A DNA stretch of 62,320 nucleotides from Candidatus Poribacteria bacterium. Its GTDB lineage: Bacteria; Poribacteria; WGA-4E; UBA9662. This document shows positions 10,901 to 20,844 of this stretch, piece by piece (position 1 is the stretch's first letter; each line of letters starts with the position of its first letter). Position numbers and translations under genes: made by a program. The stretch covers positions 1 through 62,320 of the forward strand of contig JASMLX010000020.1 of the NCBI GenBank assembly GCA_030748495.1, written 5' to 3'. The notes under the pieces are model-generated. The model was not told where the DNA came from. It made no database searches and worked only from the letters and a program-made list of their open reading frames with translations.

Positions 10901-13900
10901 CCGGGTGTCGATGCGGACTGGATCTGTTAGCTGTAACTTTCCTTTATGTGCCTTAGCGGTTAAGGTCACAGTGACCCGTCCCTGATCCAGATTCATAAGT
11001 GGTGGAATTGGCAGCCGTCCCGAAAACCACCCCTTCCCCTGATCAGTCATAGCTTGATTGGCTATCAGTTGAGGCCAAAGACCTGTCGCACTTTCGGCAG
11101 CGGAGAGCTTGAAGTGGGCCGACTGAAGTTCGGGTCCCTCCTCTGGCAACTGGATTTCGACCACCAACGCCGTTTGGTCTGGAGTAAAAGTTTCGCCGGT
11201 CTGATGACGCTGGCTGTAGGTCGGACTGCTACCTAAAATCCGATCAGTGCCGTTATGTGTGGCTGAACTGACAAAGAACGGCATCAGATGATAGTCACCG
11301 TCTGCTGTTACCTCTACCCAAACACTGTACCCATAAACCTGAACCGACAATGGCGGTACTGGACTCTGACCGGGAGCAGATAAAGATTGACCATCAGCAC
11401 CAAAGAATCGAACATTGGGATGTACGGATCCATCAGCTATGGGCCGCGCTAGAGAAAGCCATCCCCGGCTCCCCGCCTCACCGGCAACAGAAGTAGACGG
11501 TAAGTCGATTCGATACCAATCGTGGTCCTTCTCCGGATGCCAACTACTACCGAAAAGGGGCTCAAATATAGGAATCACTGTGGCTGAGGCCATCGAATTA
11601 TTGGGTTCCTGCTCGGTTTGGCCGAGCGTGGAGACGGTGGTTGGCTGAATTAAGATCTGGTAGTTAGCTTCTCCCATCGCCTCTGTTGGGGTAATCACAA
11701 AATCGTAACTACCTTTGGATAGGGTAAGTAGCTGTTGATTGTTGGCCGCTGTCAGCAGTCCAACCTGGGTCAAGCGGGAATAGGGTTCGACTGAAGGTTG
11801 GCGGTTACCATTACTTTCTGGCAGGCGAACAGCAAAGATTTCCAATTTCAGTGGGAGCGAAAAGTCCCGATCGAGGTCGAGGGTTTTCACTGTCGATCGC
11901 TCGCTCATCAATGTCATAGCTACCGTGCCAGACAAATCGAGTTGGTAGCTATCTGCCTCCTGCCCTTCACCAGATTGCCCAAAGATGACCAAAGAATCCG
12001 TTCCATCCACCATAGTCAAGGAAGCAGGCTGATCGGCTAAATCGACCGCTTCTGATATGGCGGCCGGATGCCATCTATCGGCTGACACGGACAGCTGGTA
12101 AACGGCCCCTGGGTTTTCCCCTTCAGCCCGCAGTCGCAAAAATAGGGTTGTTTCCAGCGTAGCGGCTACCAGATAGGCCCTCTGTTGTGTTTCCGCTGTA
12201 GCCGTGATATTTAATAATGGTTGCAGATCTTCGGCCAACAGCGTTAATTGGGTGCGACCGATCCCGTCCGCTCGATGGAAATAGAGATCGAATTGGCTTC
12301 GCCCTTTACCATCCCTGAACCCAGGCGCAAGATCTATCCGGTACCAATCGATATCATCCCAATCATCGGCTACCGTGGGCCGACGGTTGGCTCCTTGAAC
12401 TGTGGCATAAGGGGTCAGAGCCGTTGCTGTGTCCACCGTATCGTTAGGTTCTAACTCTTGGCTAAACGCCGGCTGAACAATCAGGATATGATGGCGAACC
12501 GATTTCAGTTGTGGGGGCGGATTACCGCTTGTCTTAACCGAGAAGGTGTGAGTGCCCGGAGTCAGTTGATGCAGTATAATCTGGTAAGATACGGCTTTCC
12601 GATATGGTTGCTGGTCGAGCCGGTAGAAAATCTGCGGCAACCGGTCCATCTCACCCCCGGCTCCAACCGAGGGGATATTGGGCATTAAGCGGAAGGTGGC
12701 GTTGGTTTGTCGAATAATCCCTATCGGTGCGCTCACCAGGCGAACAGTTGTGTCATCCCGCCAGTAATCGGTTAAGTTTGGAATCGATTGGATAGCACCG
12801 GTCACTGAACGTTCACCCAGTGGCGATTGATTGCCAGACTTATCCCAAACCGCTAAGGCGTAAAAGTAGGGTTTGGTATCAGTCGGAGTTGGAACCTCGA
12901 CTCCGCTCAGGTACGGATCGGTCAGAACCATTACCGCTCTTAATCCGGTTACATCTGTGATTGGCGTTGCCGACTGATAAACATGATAGGCAGCAAAATC
13001 TGGACTCTGAGCGACCGTTTGCCACTCAAGTGTCACCTGACGCCCCATATCGTTGGGGGTATCACCGGCCGATACAATGATGGCCGCAGTCGGCGCCAGG
13101 TCATCTCGCGCCTGAACCATGGTCGTTACCATCGGGGATTCGTTACCGGCCAGATCCATGGCGGTGATACCAATATAGTAGTCTACGCCGTTTTGCTCCA
13201 ATTTCACTTCAGCTTTCCGACGGCCATCTTCCTGCATGGTCTTGGGTTGGGTATTCTGTTTCTCCTCATTGGCCTCAGTAGGTGGGGGCCGGATCAAGCC
13301 GTTTCCAACAGGTAAAGTTATATTAGCTGGGATAATCTCCCAAACCGGGTCAAGGGAGGATTGGGTGTTGTCTCCAAACCGGCTAATCGGAAACAGACTT
13401 TTGTAGAGCCGGTAATGGTCTAGATCCACCAGTTCAAACTGGCTCCAAGATACCTCCACCACATTTCCACTATCATTCGGAACATCCATGGCGGTGAGAC
13501 TTTCAACTGCAGGTGGCGCAACAGTATCGACACGGACCGGTCTGCTGGCTGTGACCGGGCTGAAGGGCGGCCCTTCGGTCGGCGGAATTGTCAGACTCTT
13601 ATCATGAAAAAGGTGCGCCCTTACGCTACCTGAGACAAAGTCATCACCCGTCTGGACAGTAAACTGGTATCTTTGTTGATCTGGGTTGGGACGGCTGAAC
13701 CGCTGGCTCTCAATTAGAACCGTACCGCTCTCCGCATCGACCACCTCCAGAATTATCTTTGTCTCAGGAGAAGATTCAACCTGAACCGTCAAGGTGTCGC
13801 CCAATTTTAGTATCTTGGCCGCATCGTGCCGTACCCCTCTAATTAGCGGTTGATCAAAAGCGGGTAGAACTGCTTGGGTCGTCTGGTTGCCGGCTGGATC

Positions 13901-16900
13901 CACCAGTGTTACTGTTAGTTCAAGCTGTCCTTCCCAAACTTCGGTTGACGGCATGGTTAATTGCCCCTGATACCGACCGCTGTCCTCTGTAGAATCGCCC
14001 TCTACCATCTCTACAATCACTGTGTCGGAAGGCTGATCACCTAAAGTGAAAAATGCTTTCCCTGACGGATCACCCGTCAGCGTCACGGTCAGTTGATCGC
14101 CAGCCGCAGGTTGACGGAAAGATCCGTCCACTCGAGTGGCACTATGAGTGGAGGTGAAGATGCGAGGGGGAACAGTATCAATTAAGATCAGACCTTCAGG
14201 TGGTGGCGTTGGCGACATCAACCGCCCCTTCTCTCCCCATGAATTGACCAGCCCAACTACCACCCGAACCGGGCTTGTCAGTCGACCGAATTCTTCAACC
14301 GCATAGACTGCAGTACCTCGTTCGACAGAGGTGGCCGTCACAATTACCGACAACGTCTCAGCCTCGACTATACCGGACTCGACTTTCAGTTCGGCTTCTC
14401 CCGTGTCAACCTGGACCTGGATCCGATCGCCTGCACGGAGGTATGGCCCCTTGTTTTTTTGCTGGAGCGTGGTTACAGATACCTCCTTGACCACAAAAGC
14501 CGATAGTGTGTAAGCTGTTCGGCGGTCGCCCTTGACCTGTATCAGATATTGGCCCGGATTAAGCCGCATACTTGCCAGTTGCCCCCCAGGTGAGGCAGCG
14601 GCTACATCGGGTTGAACGACTCGACCAGCTTGATCCAGCCGAGGATCTAACTTTTCTTGTAGAACTAGTTTAGTGGTTGCTGTTTCTGACAATAGCTCTA
14701 GTGCTAACCTGCCCGCTTGTAGCATCTGGATCTGATAATAGTCGATATCGTCAATGACAGTATTTTCGCCTTGATCCGGGGAAGATCGGCTGGAAATAAA
14801 ACCGTGAATCAGCCGATTTACAGGTAGTAGTGTGGCTGTAGCGGGAGTTGGGTTGGGTTCGATTTCTGATAATGGCGCTGTACCGGCCAGATCTGCTACC
14901 GGCTTGTTGTTAATCGATCTGACAGCATCAAAGGCGACCGGAGTTTGGTTGCCGGCCTTGTCTACGGTGGCAACGGTGAAATAGATAGGAACATCGTCTT
15001 CTGAAGTCTCAACGATAATCTCAACTAGCGCCTGTTCGTGGAAAGTCTCTGTATGCTGGTCGGGCCTGTGCTCTGCAACTAAGGTTCCGATATCCGCCGG
15101 GCTGGTCGAGCGATAGATCTCGTAGTAATCAAAACTTCTTCCTGACTCGATTGAGGAGTTGGTTTCAGGAGCCGCCCAGGAGAGTTTAACCTGTCCACCC
15201 TGATCGTCGGGCAGATCTTCAACCGAAACCGGCGTGATTGGAGACGGTGGAATACCGTCAATGAAAATCAACTGTTCAGCCTGTTTGGCGATTACCATGC
15301 CATTGGCTTTTTCTACTGTGGCCTGTAGCGTGCCGCCGATAACCAGGTCTCCCTCTTCAATGTTTAGAATGAACCGATAGCCGCTCAAACCGTCGTCTAG
15401 CAAAGCTTGTCCCTGACTTAACTGGGGATTTTCCTTCCCTTCCTGCTCACCTGACGAATTAAGTGGAATCTGGATGAATCGCTCACCGGGGATCAAGATG
15501 CGGCCAGATTGGGCCGACGTATTGGCGGCTGGTTGAGAGAGTATCTGCAACTCCGGTCTGGAGTGGCTAACAACGGTTACCTGGAGTTGTTGGCTTACAA
15601 TAAGTGTCTGCCTGGCATCGTGACTTACGTCCGTGATGGGCGAGGTGACGGTGTCAATCCGGATTGGGCTTAAGAGTGGAAAGCGGATCGGGTATTGCTG
15701 CTGATCAATAAGCTCGACGACGATCTCAGCCCGGTCGATTTTCAATCCTTCTGGAAGCAGATACGGTTCTCCAGCAACCATTCCCTGACCGGTTGAGACT
15801 TGCGGAATCCAGAAAGTTACTCGTTGGAATGGAGATTCCTGTCCACCGGCACCAATCAGAGGTTGGACTTCAATAGTTAACCGATCACCGATGGTCAATT
15901 GATCAGCCGTTGTTACTGTTAGCCCGTTATCGATGTGAAATTCTGCTTTTTTGAGCAGTGTAGCAACAAGTTGGTACTCAACCGATTTCGGTATCACCTG
16001 AACCTGATAGTTGCCAGCCGGCAACTGATAGACCGCTGCCATTAAGTTGGGGCCTGGCGTACCTATACTGTTCTTCAAGTTTGGGATGTCCTGGCCGTCC
16101 AAAGTTTGAATTGAAATTTCGGCCGGGTCTGATAAGCCGGCCTCAGTTGCCGGCTCCTCTGCTGTGCCCAGATAGTTTAAGACTAAGGTTGCGTCTGTCG
16201 GGATGTCGATTCGATATAGATCTGAATCGTCTTCGGACGAAGAGGCATCTTCTACTAAAGAGAGGCCTCTGTTTCGAGCACCAAAAATCACTCCCCGGGG
16301 GTAATTCTCCGCTGTTTGGTCTATTGGATTGGGCTGAACAGGTATCACCATATTTGGGACTAAGTTATTTGGTTCAACCTCCCAATTATCGGTTGCAGAG
16401 AATTGGCAAGCCAATCCATACTCAACCGGGGCATTAAGAGCGATTCCTCTGTCCTTGACCTGTAGAAAGTAGACGCCTTCTTCAACTCCAAAACTGAGCC
16501 GGCCCCAAAAACCTGTTCCCAACTCGATGGAGGATAAGGCTGCAATTTGTGTCAGAATTTGTCCCCGACTGGATCGGGGATTTTGTCGAAAAACCTGTAC
16601 CACAGAAGAGTTTGGCCAATCCGTTCCTACCAAAGCTGGAGTTGAGGGCTGCCCTGCAACAAAAGGTGAACTGGAAAACAGGTAAAGATCCACTACGCCA
16701 CGTACATTAACCTCTAGCTGATACACATCGGTATCCTCAATAGTCAATGTTCCGGATATTTGCCAACCAGGGGATAATATGTCGGCCTGTACTGAGTGGT
16801 CATTGGGTTCTTGTTCAATCAGCGAAGACCTCTGGACAAAGAATTGTCGACGCACGGACTGCTGTTTACCTTCTGTCAGTAGCACCAACTCGTGTTGCCC

Positions 16901-19900
16901 TACTGACAGCCCAGTCAACGTGAGTATCGTTTGGGTAACCGAAGTCAAACGCCCTCCATCCAGTTGGTAATAATACGTTTCTGATGATCTGGAGGCACCA
17001 GGCTTAGGTGAGTTGGTATCTACTACCGGAGTCCAGCGAAAAGTTGCATTGGGATGACGGATCAAGCCTATCGGTGCAGTAGCGAAACGGAGTCCTGACG
17101 TCGGTTCTATTTCCAAATCAGGCTTTGATTGAACAGGTGGAGCGATAGATTGCTCCATCATCAGAGATTCATTGCCGGCTAGATCGACCGCCGTAACAGA
17201 AAAGTAGAGATCGGTTAAATCGGCCGAAGTTGGCACCTCAACCTCAGTAACGTACGGATGACGAACTGCTACCGGTAAAGATTTATTGGCTGTATTGACA
17301 GAACTGGTCTGCTTACCGGTAGATGTGATAGAGGTGGCCTCTTCGGTAGAAGAGATAAGGGGTTGTCCTTGGCTCGACTGGGGGGCAAACTGAGGTACAG
17401 TAGTAGATTGGTAGACTTGGTAATGAGAAAAATCAGAAGCTTGGCAAGGGAAGGTCCAGGAAACGGTTACACTCCGTCCGAAATCGTTTGGAGTATCAAC
17501 CGCAGTGACGACGACTACCGGATCCGGCGGTTGGTTATCAACTGCTACCACCGGCTCGGAAAGTGAAGCCAAACTGATCTCAGATTCATTTCCCACTTGG
17601 CTAACAGCGGTGACCGCCAGATAATAAGGCCGTCCATTCTCAGGAATTGCTATTTGGGTTCGGGTCGATTGGAGATTCATGAGCAAAGGTGGGTCTGCTG
17701 ACCGAATTGGACGATCTGCCAGATAAAGGTGATAGCCGACGGTTTTGGGATCAGTCGATTCCTCCCATTCAGCCTGCAGAAAATAACCGTTATCGCCGGG
17801 AACGTCAGCCACCTGTCGTATTTGAACAGGTGTGGGTAAAATTCCGTCCAATGTCACCCGCTCCGGTAGGCTAATTCGAATTTGCGGGCCGTCCAAACCA
17901 CCTCCTGACTCTCCCTGCCCAAGCGAGGATCGGGAGGCATTATAAAAAACGTGAATTTGTACTTCGGATAGGTTATCGGTTTGAGTTACCGTATACGACC
18001 CCTGATAGGTTCCACCTTGTTCGATCATTGGGTGTCGGTGTGTGCGATCGCCGATCTGGAAATAGACGGTGGTTGGCAACCCGGTCTGGTGTGGTTTTAG
18101 CGTTACCGTCAGGGTTTCACCCAATCTGAGAGGTCGATCAGCATTATGCCGGATAAGATCTATTTTGGGGGCTAAGCCGAGAATAATGACATGTTGTTGG
18201 TGTTGCTGAATAGTGGTATTACCCGCCTGATCGACAATGCGAGCAGTAACAATTCCATCTAAAACACGGTGAGTTTCAAGTACCGTTAGGGTCGCCGTTT
18301 GATGACCAGAAACAGTATCTATTTGCCCTGTAGAATTCTCCAACCTCTGGTTAGCATCCTCGGTTAGGGGATTGCTTATCGGCAACCGCAGTTGGACTCG
18401 ATCTATGTCGGTAGCATCGACGATTTCGACATAGATTTGATCCGATGGGTCGAAATCGCCCATCAATTGAACTGTTAGCCGATCACCGGCTGTTAACACG
18501 CCAATGCCGTCATGTTGAATACTATCAATACGAGGCGCAACTGTGTCGATTTGAATCGGAATTGGAAGGTCAATTTTAACTGTCCTGGCTGTATTCGACG
18601 GACTTTTCCCCTCCAGAACCGGTAGTTGAAAGCGAACTCTGACGGTAGCAGAGGCCACATCATCTCCTGGTTGAGGGGTAAAAGTACCGGTGTAACGACG
18701 GCTTGCTGTCTCCAGTAATGGATCTCCAAGAGTGGATGCTTCTGTGGGATCATAAACCATCGGCAGATCGAGAAGTCGTTCTGGAAAAATCGTTGGTGAA
18801 AAGTTACCAATCAGATCGAATCTAGGTTTTGGGTCCAAAGCCTCAGGTAACTGAAGCCAGACCATCAATTGTTCTCCCAGCGCCAGCGGTGTTTTCCCGC
18901 TATGCGTCAGGGAGGTAATTACGTTCGGTGTTAGTTGATAGGCCGAATTCCCAGTCTGAAACTGAGGACTAATCTGAATGGCGTAGATGTTATCTGTTAC
19001 CGGTACAGCGACCTGACCTGATTGCCGGTCAGCCGCCGAGACCTGTAGTTGTCCCACTAACTGCTGTGCCGTGTCATAAATGCGGATTTGTGCAGATCCT
19101 GCGGTAACCGAAGATCGGAAGTCGACCAATAAGAATGGCTGATGTTCTAACTCCACTGGCTGACCGGGGTGTTGGATATTAGCCTGACCTGTTACTGACT
19201 GGAATATCCGCTCATACTTCGGCTCTTGACTCAGATCGATTTGAAACCAATCAATGTCCGTTTGTCCATTCCAATGGTTACCTATCAGTGTTTGCCCGAT
19301 AGTCAATGGTGTGGCAAATTGCGGGTTTAGAAAGGGGGAGACATTGTTCGGCTCAACTTCGGTCACCATGCGATCATCCAGATCTATCGTCGATAAAGTA
19401 ATAAAGTAGGGTTGATCTGCCGCCCCAACACCAGAGATCGCGCTACCATTATCGAGTGCTAGAAAGTAGTCACCCGGAGTAACAGGAAGAACTAACTCGG
19501 CTTGCTGGCCCGTCACCAGATCTGCTGACATTTGACCTACCTGACGATTGGCTTCATCGCCCATGATGAGTGGTGATCTGTAAAACTTGATGATGGTTTT
19601 ACCTGAGGTGCGAGGTCGATCTAGATGTATCGTCAAATTCTGGCGTTTACGGATATGAAGTCGAAACCAATCTGGGTCATTCTCTTTGTTTCGATCCCCA
19701 ACTAGTGTCAGTCTGTCAGTTGATACTTTGGGTAGAACTTGCCCCTGATTTGATTGAGGATTTTGTACTAGATTGATCGCATTAGCGTTGGTAAAAGTAT
19801 CGTTGTTTTCTGAGTCCCAGGCCACGCCCTTGTCCAAGGTAACAGCTGCCACGGTCAGGTAGTAAGGACGATACTCGGCATCGACCGACTGAGGCTGAAT

Positions 19901-20596
19901 CTTCAGATAGTGGCGTATATCAGTTGTTGATTGACGGTCATTGAAGCCCAGGGTTGTCGTATAAAACTGTGCTTTGCTGGCATCTACCTGGAAAGTACTG
20001 ACAAGGTTACTATCTAGCGTTTGTCGGCGGTAGATGGTCAGGTCTGTTACACCGGTTCCGCCCTTACGCTTGAAAGTAACAATCAATTGATCGATATTTG
20101 GTGGAACGGAGAATTGAAACCAATCGACATCATTGTTGTCTAAACTGCTCCCCTCAATTATTCGATTGAACTGTAAGACGTTGGCTAACTGCTGCCGGTC
20201 GTTAAACTCCAGTTCCGGTTGTGTATCTCTATGAATCTGAAAATTTCGTGTGGCCGGTGTTGGATCTTTAATACCGTCTACATCTATAGCCCAAACAGAG
20301 AACGTGTAGGAGCCATCGGCTAAGTCACGGATAGCGAGGTGATTTTCTTCCACGAAAGCCGTTTTACTACCGATAGCATAGTCGTAACCGAGAACCGGCC
20401 GATCGGTTGCAACACCGAGCCACCAGAAGGTCGGATCGCGATAACCGATGCTACCGATTGGGCCGCTGACAATTTCAGTTTCAGGTGGTGTTTGTGCTTG
20501 AGCTATCAAAGATACCAGCAAGACATAGGTAATAATCTGACCCAGCCGAAGTATGAGCGGATACTTCGACTCTTGTGGGTGTATCCATTTATCCAT
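7925..20596 (-). CDS. Giant secreted modular protein (PPC, FN3-like and Ig-like repeats, FlgD/T9SS-like C-terminal domain)
   Basis: This is one uninterrupted frame of about 4220 codons. I prefer ATG 20596 because GGAA lies 6 nt upstream and the protein then begins with a compact signal peptide (hydrophobic core IITYVLLVSLIAQAQT); a TTG at 20614 is the alternative. At least seven regions carry the 'EPN' signature of PPC (pre-peptidase C-terminal) domains, such as LIEQEPNDHSVQADI, QELEPNDTVDTATAL and EVEPNNVSPFLNP. At least eight FN3-like modules start with the pattern 'D..PP.PV..V...D.P.D.G..V.V.W'. Between them lie Ig-like repeats of the type 'I..IRHNA..PL..G..LTVTL'. The last 80 residues (VVFPNPFIPS ... 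VWDGRNEGGADVVSGLYVY ... VMVIR) resemble the FlgD Ig-like/type IX secretion C-terminal domain. There is no catalytic domain I can see. A surface scaffold or adhesin is the likely role (inference). Confidence 0.85.
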   Translation of the reverse strand: MDKWIHPQESKYPLILRLGQIITYVLLVSLIAQAQTPPETEIVSGPIGSIGYRDPTFWWLGVATDRPVLGYDYAIGSKTAFVEENHLAIRDLADGSYTFSVWAIDVDGIKDPTPATRNFQIHRDTQPELEFNDRQQLANVLQFNRIIEGSSLDNNDVDWFQFSVPPNIDQLIVTFKRKGGTGVTDLTIYRRQTLDSNLVSTFQVDASKAQFYTTTLGFNDRQSTTDIRHYLKIQPQSVDAEYRPYYLTVAAVTLDKGVAWDSENNDTFTNANAINLVQNPQSNQGQVLPKVSTDRLTLVGDRNKENDPDWFRLHIRKRQNLTIHLDRPRTSGKTIIKFYRSPLIMGDEANRQVGQMSADLVTGQQAELVLPVTPGDYFLALDNGSAISGVGAADQPYFITLSTIDLDDRMVTEVEPNNVSPFLNPQFATPLTIGQTLIGNHWNGQTDIDWFQIDLSQEPKYERIFQSVTGQANIQHPGQPVELEHQPFLLVDFRSSVTAGSAQIRIYDTAQQLVGQLQVSAADRQSGQVAVPVTDNIYAIQISPQFQTGNSAYQLTPNVITSLTHSGKTPLALGEQLMVWLQLPEALDPKPRFDLIGNFSPTIFPERLLDLPMVYDPTEASTLGDPLLETASRRYTGTFTPQPGDDVASATVRVRFQLPVLEGKSPSNTARTVKIDLPIPIQIDTVAPRIDSIQHDGIGVLTAGDRLTVQLMGDFDPSDQIYVEIVDATDIDRVQLRLPISNPLTEDANQRLENSTGQIDTVSGHQTATLTVLETHRVLDGIVTARIVDQAGNTTIQQHQQHVIILGLAPKIDLIRHNADRPLRLGETLTVTLKPHQTGLPTTVYFQIGDRTHRHPMIEQGGTYQGSYTVTQTDNLSEVQIHVFYNASRSSLGQGESGGGLDGPQIRISLPERVTLDGILPTPVQIRQVADVPGDNGYFLQAEWEESTDPKTVGYHLYLADRPIRSADPPLLMNLQSTRTQIAIPENGRPYYLAVTAVSQVGNESEISLASLSEPVVAVDNQPPDPVVVVTAVDTPNDFGRSVTVSWTFPCQASDFSHYQVYQSTTVPQFAPQSSQGQPLISSTEEATSITSTGKQTSSVNTANKSLPVAVRHPYVTEVEVPTSADLTDLYFSVTAVDLAGNESLMMEQSIAPPVQSKPDLEIEPTSGLRFATAPIGLIRHPNATFRWTPVVDTNSPKPGASRSSETYYYQLDGGRLTSVTQTILTLTGLSVGQHELVLLTEGKQQSVRRQFFVQRSSLIEQEPNDHSVQADILSPGWQISGTLTIEDTDVYQLEVNVRGVVDLYLFSSSPFVAGQPSTPALVGTDWPNSSVVQVFRQNPRSSRGQILTQIAALSSIELGTGFWGRLSFGVEEGVYFLQVKDRGIALNAPVEYGLACQFSATDNWEVEPNNLVPNMVIPVQPNPIDQTAENYPRGVIFGARNRGLSLVEDASSSEDDSDLYRIDIPTDATLVLNYLGTAEEPATEAGLSDPAEISIQTLDGQDIPNLKNSIGTPGPNLMAAVYQLPAGNYQVQVIPKSVEYQLVATLLKKAEFHIDNGLTVTTADQLTIGDRLTIEVQPLIGAGGQESPFQRVTFWIPQVSTGQGMVAGEPYLLPEGLKIDRAEIVVELIDQQQYPIRFPLLSPIRIDTVTSPITDVSHDARQTLIVSQQLQVTVVSHSRPELQILSQPAANTSAQSGRILIPGERFIQIPLNSSGEQEGKENPQLSQGQALLDDGLSGYRFILNIEEGDLVIGGTLQATVEKANGMVIAKQAEQLIFIDGIPPSPITPVSVEDLPDDQGGQVKLSWAAPETNSSIESGRSFDYYEIYRSTSPADIGTLVAEHRPDQHTETFHEQALVEIIVETSEDDVPIYFTVATVDKAGNQTPVAFDAVRSINNKPVADLAGTAPLSEIEPNPTPATATLLPVNRLIHGFISSRSSPDQGENTVIDDIDYYQIQMLQAGRLALELLSETATTKLVLQEKLDPRLDQAGRVVQPDVAAASPGGQLASMRLNPGQYLIQVKGDRRTAYTLSAFVVKEVSVTTLQQKNKGPYLRAGDRIQVQVDTGEAELKVESGIVEAETLSVIVTATSVERGTAVYAVEEFGRLTSPVRVVVGLVNSWGEKGRLMSPTPPPEGLILIDTVPPRIFTSTHSATRVDGSFRQPAAGDQLTVTLTGDPSGKAFFTLGDQPSDTVIVEMVEGDSTEDSGRYQGQLTMPSTEVWEGQLELTVTLVDPAGNQTTQAVLPAFDQPLIRGVRHDAAKILKLGDTLTVQVESSPETKIILEVVDAESGTVLIESQRFSRPNPDQQRYQFTVQTGDDFVSGSVRAHLFHDKSLTIPPTEGPPFSPVTASRPVRVDTVAPPAVESLTAMDVPNDSGNVVEVSWSQFELVDLDHYRLYKSLFPISRFGDNTQSSLDPVWEIIPANITLPVGNGLIRPPPTEANEEKQNTQPKTMQEDGRRKAEVKLEQNGVDYYIGITAMDLAGNESPMVTTMVQARDDLAPTAAIIVSAGDTPNDMGRQVTLEWQTVAQSPDFAAYHVYQSATPITDVTGLRAVMVLTDPYLSGVEVPTPTDTKPYFYALAVWDKSGNQSPLGERSVTGAIQSIPNLTDYWRDDTTVRLVSAPIGIIRQTNATFRLMPNIPSVGAGGEMDRLPQIFYRLDQQPYRKAVSYQIILHQLTPGTHTFSVKTSGNPPPQLKSVRHHILIVQPAFSQELEPNDTVDTATALTPYATVQGANRRPTVADDWDDIDWYRIDLAPGFRDGKGRSQFDLYFHRADGIGRTQLTLLAEDLQPLLNITATAETQQRAYLVAATLETTLFLRLRAEGENPGAVYQLSVSADRWHPAAISEAVDLADQPASLTMVDGTDSLVIFGQSGEGQEADSYQLDLSGTVAMTLMSERSTVKTLDLDRDFSLPLKLEIFAVRLPESNGNRQPSVEPYSRLTQVGLLTAANNQQLLTLSKGSYDFVITPTEAMGEANYQILIQPTTVSTLGQTEQEPNNSMASATVIPIFEPLFGSSWHPEKDHDWYRIDLPSTSVAGEAGSRGWLSLARPIADGSVHPNVRFFGADGQSLSAPGQSPVPPLSVQVYGYSVWVEVTADGDYHLMPFFVSSATHNGTDRILGSSPTYSQRHQTGETFTPDQTALVVEIQLPEEGPELQSAHFKLSAAESATGLWPQLIANQAMTDQGKGWFSGRLPIPPLMNLDQGRVTVTLTAKAHKGKLQLTDPVRIDTRPPSVAWVRHSAVRANGETKAVGLNQEIEIRLLGEAAAEAKFYIRPGTSPLDRRNVASQSELLAKGLMRPEQVSADRQPEPPESGSQSGSKFQTYVGRYAVRAGDTLSNGRVSAELIDLAGNITTYTAKLPLVIDTTPPAIEKIDYQVGRLDESTSSIEMVETSTLLATDRLTIFLLGELEGQAYCLLGSQKLPLYDDGTHGDLAPNDGTYTTLHLISKADWAEPSAQSGNQVLNGFLIDQAGNINNRLSNRPFTIDVEPPKIESIEHNGKQKPLMKGDWLVVRIKGETGGSASFDIGHSILGLIMADDGSDQDQKAGDGIYTGVYLVEATLKTEIRQAVITGHLLDEGGNKQLIRSSQRVTIDALPPDPVTRVTVLDVPQDQGNLLEVSWSVPIDLQSKRGDFRRYQIYREAAPIGSTFGLIPVPIMLLDPIQTQARIEVPRNNFDYYIAVTAVDVAGNESGIISPIQQIPTSPASGQGQELSTFGPVQAIDNLAPPGVVGVTAQDRPADNGKVILLQWQPLPAIRFNEQVNQPKQNDFQAYWIYLQAGKPIEHLDVDEKPVQTITDSNVYQSQVEVPKNQLNYYLAVTAIDENGNMSALAEGSTVGPVQALDQIPPEPVKGVRIGDTPSDGGRSVTVEWPPIVVDEISHYLIYLSDRPIQPSIVETLTSDRFPEPIKRVLETIELDRGESQSSIAISEETSLVEEQISVPAEDIDLYAAVIVVDTGGNRSALGPDSVAGPVRAVSNVVFPQTETVITSGFDLKNRIVLPSGVIGTGITTLDIIKPDDPLLLAQIEEANFYLGTANIDETYDSDLKPTRRQLQSQIKRLSEPAKLTLSYPGGEIPASITPDLRIFRLNPYGKLTLWELVPGKQMVDIENRTVTANVTNLTVFRVARLQLPANLDQVVVFPNPFIPSQSINGQVTFDKLTENATVSIYTLDGDRVRTQIKSTTGRAVWDGRNEGGADVVSGLYVYLIQGDGVEKVGQVMVIR

Positions 20597-20794
20597 CTGC
20601 ATTTCCGGATTCAAATCGCACTTTGATCGCCTTAATTGTAGCCAAACCGATACCGGATGTCAATCAATGACCGATGCCAAAATCGAGGTCTTTGGTTGGT
20701 GTATCTCTTCGCTTGTCACTGTTTGACTTCGGCTTTGCACTATGCTAAACTCTTAGAATTAACCCTTGACTTGATTGGGAAATATTGCGTCGCT

Positions 20795-20819
20795 CTATAT
20801 AGAATATCCTATATAGAAT
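20795..20819. repeat. Short tandem repeat in divergent intergenic region
   Basis: Two copies of CTATATAGAAT (20795-20805 and 20809-20819) lie 14 bp apart between the start of the giant minus-strand gene and the plus-strand gene at 20845. The position, just upstream of both starts, would suit an AT-rich promoter or a regulator-binding site. I cannot name a factor. Confidence 0.3.
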
Positions 20820-20844
20820 CCTGATAAATACCTCGTATAAAATA

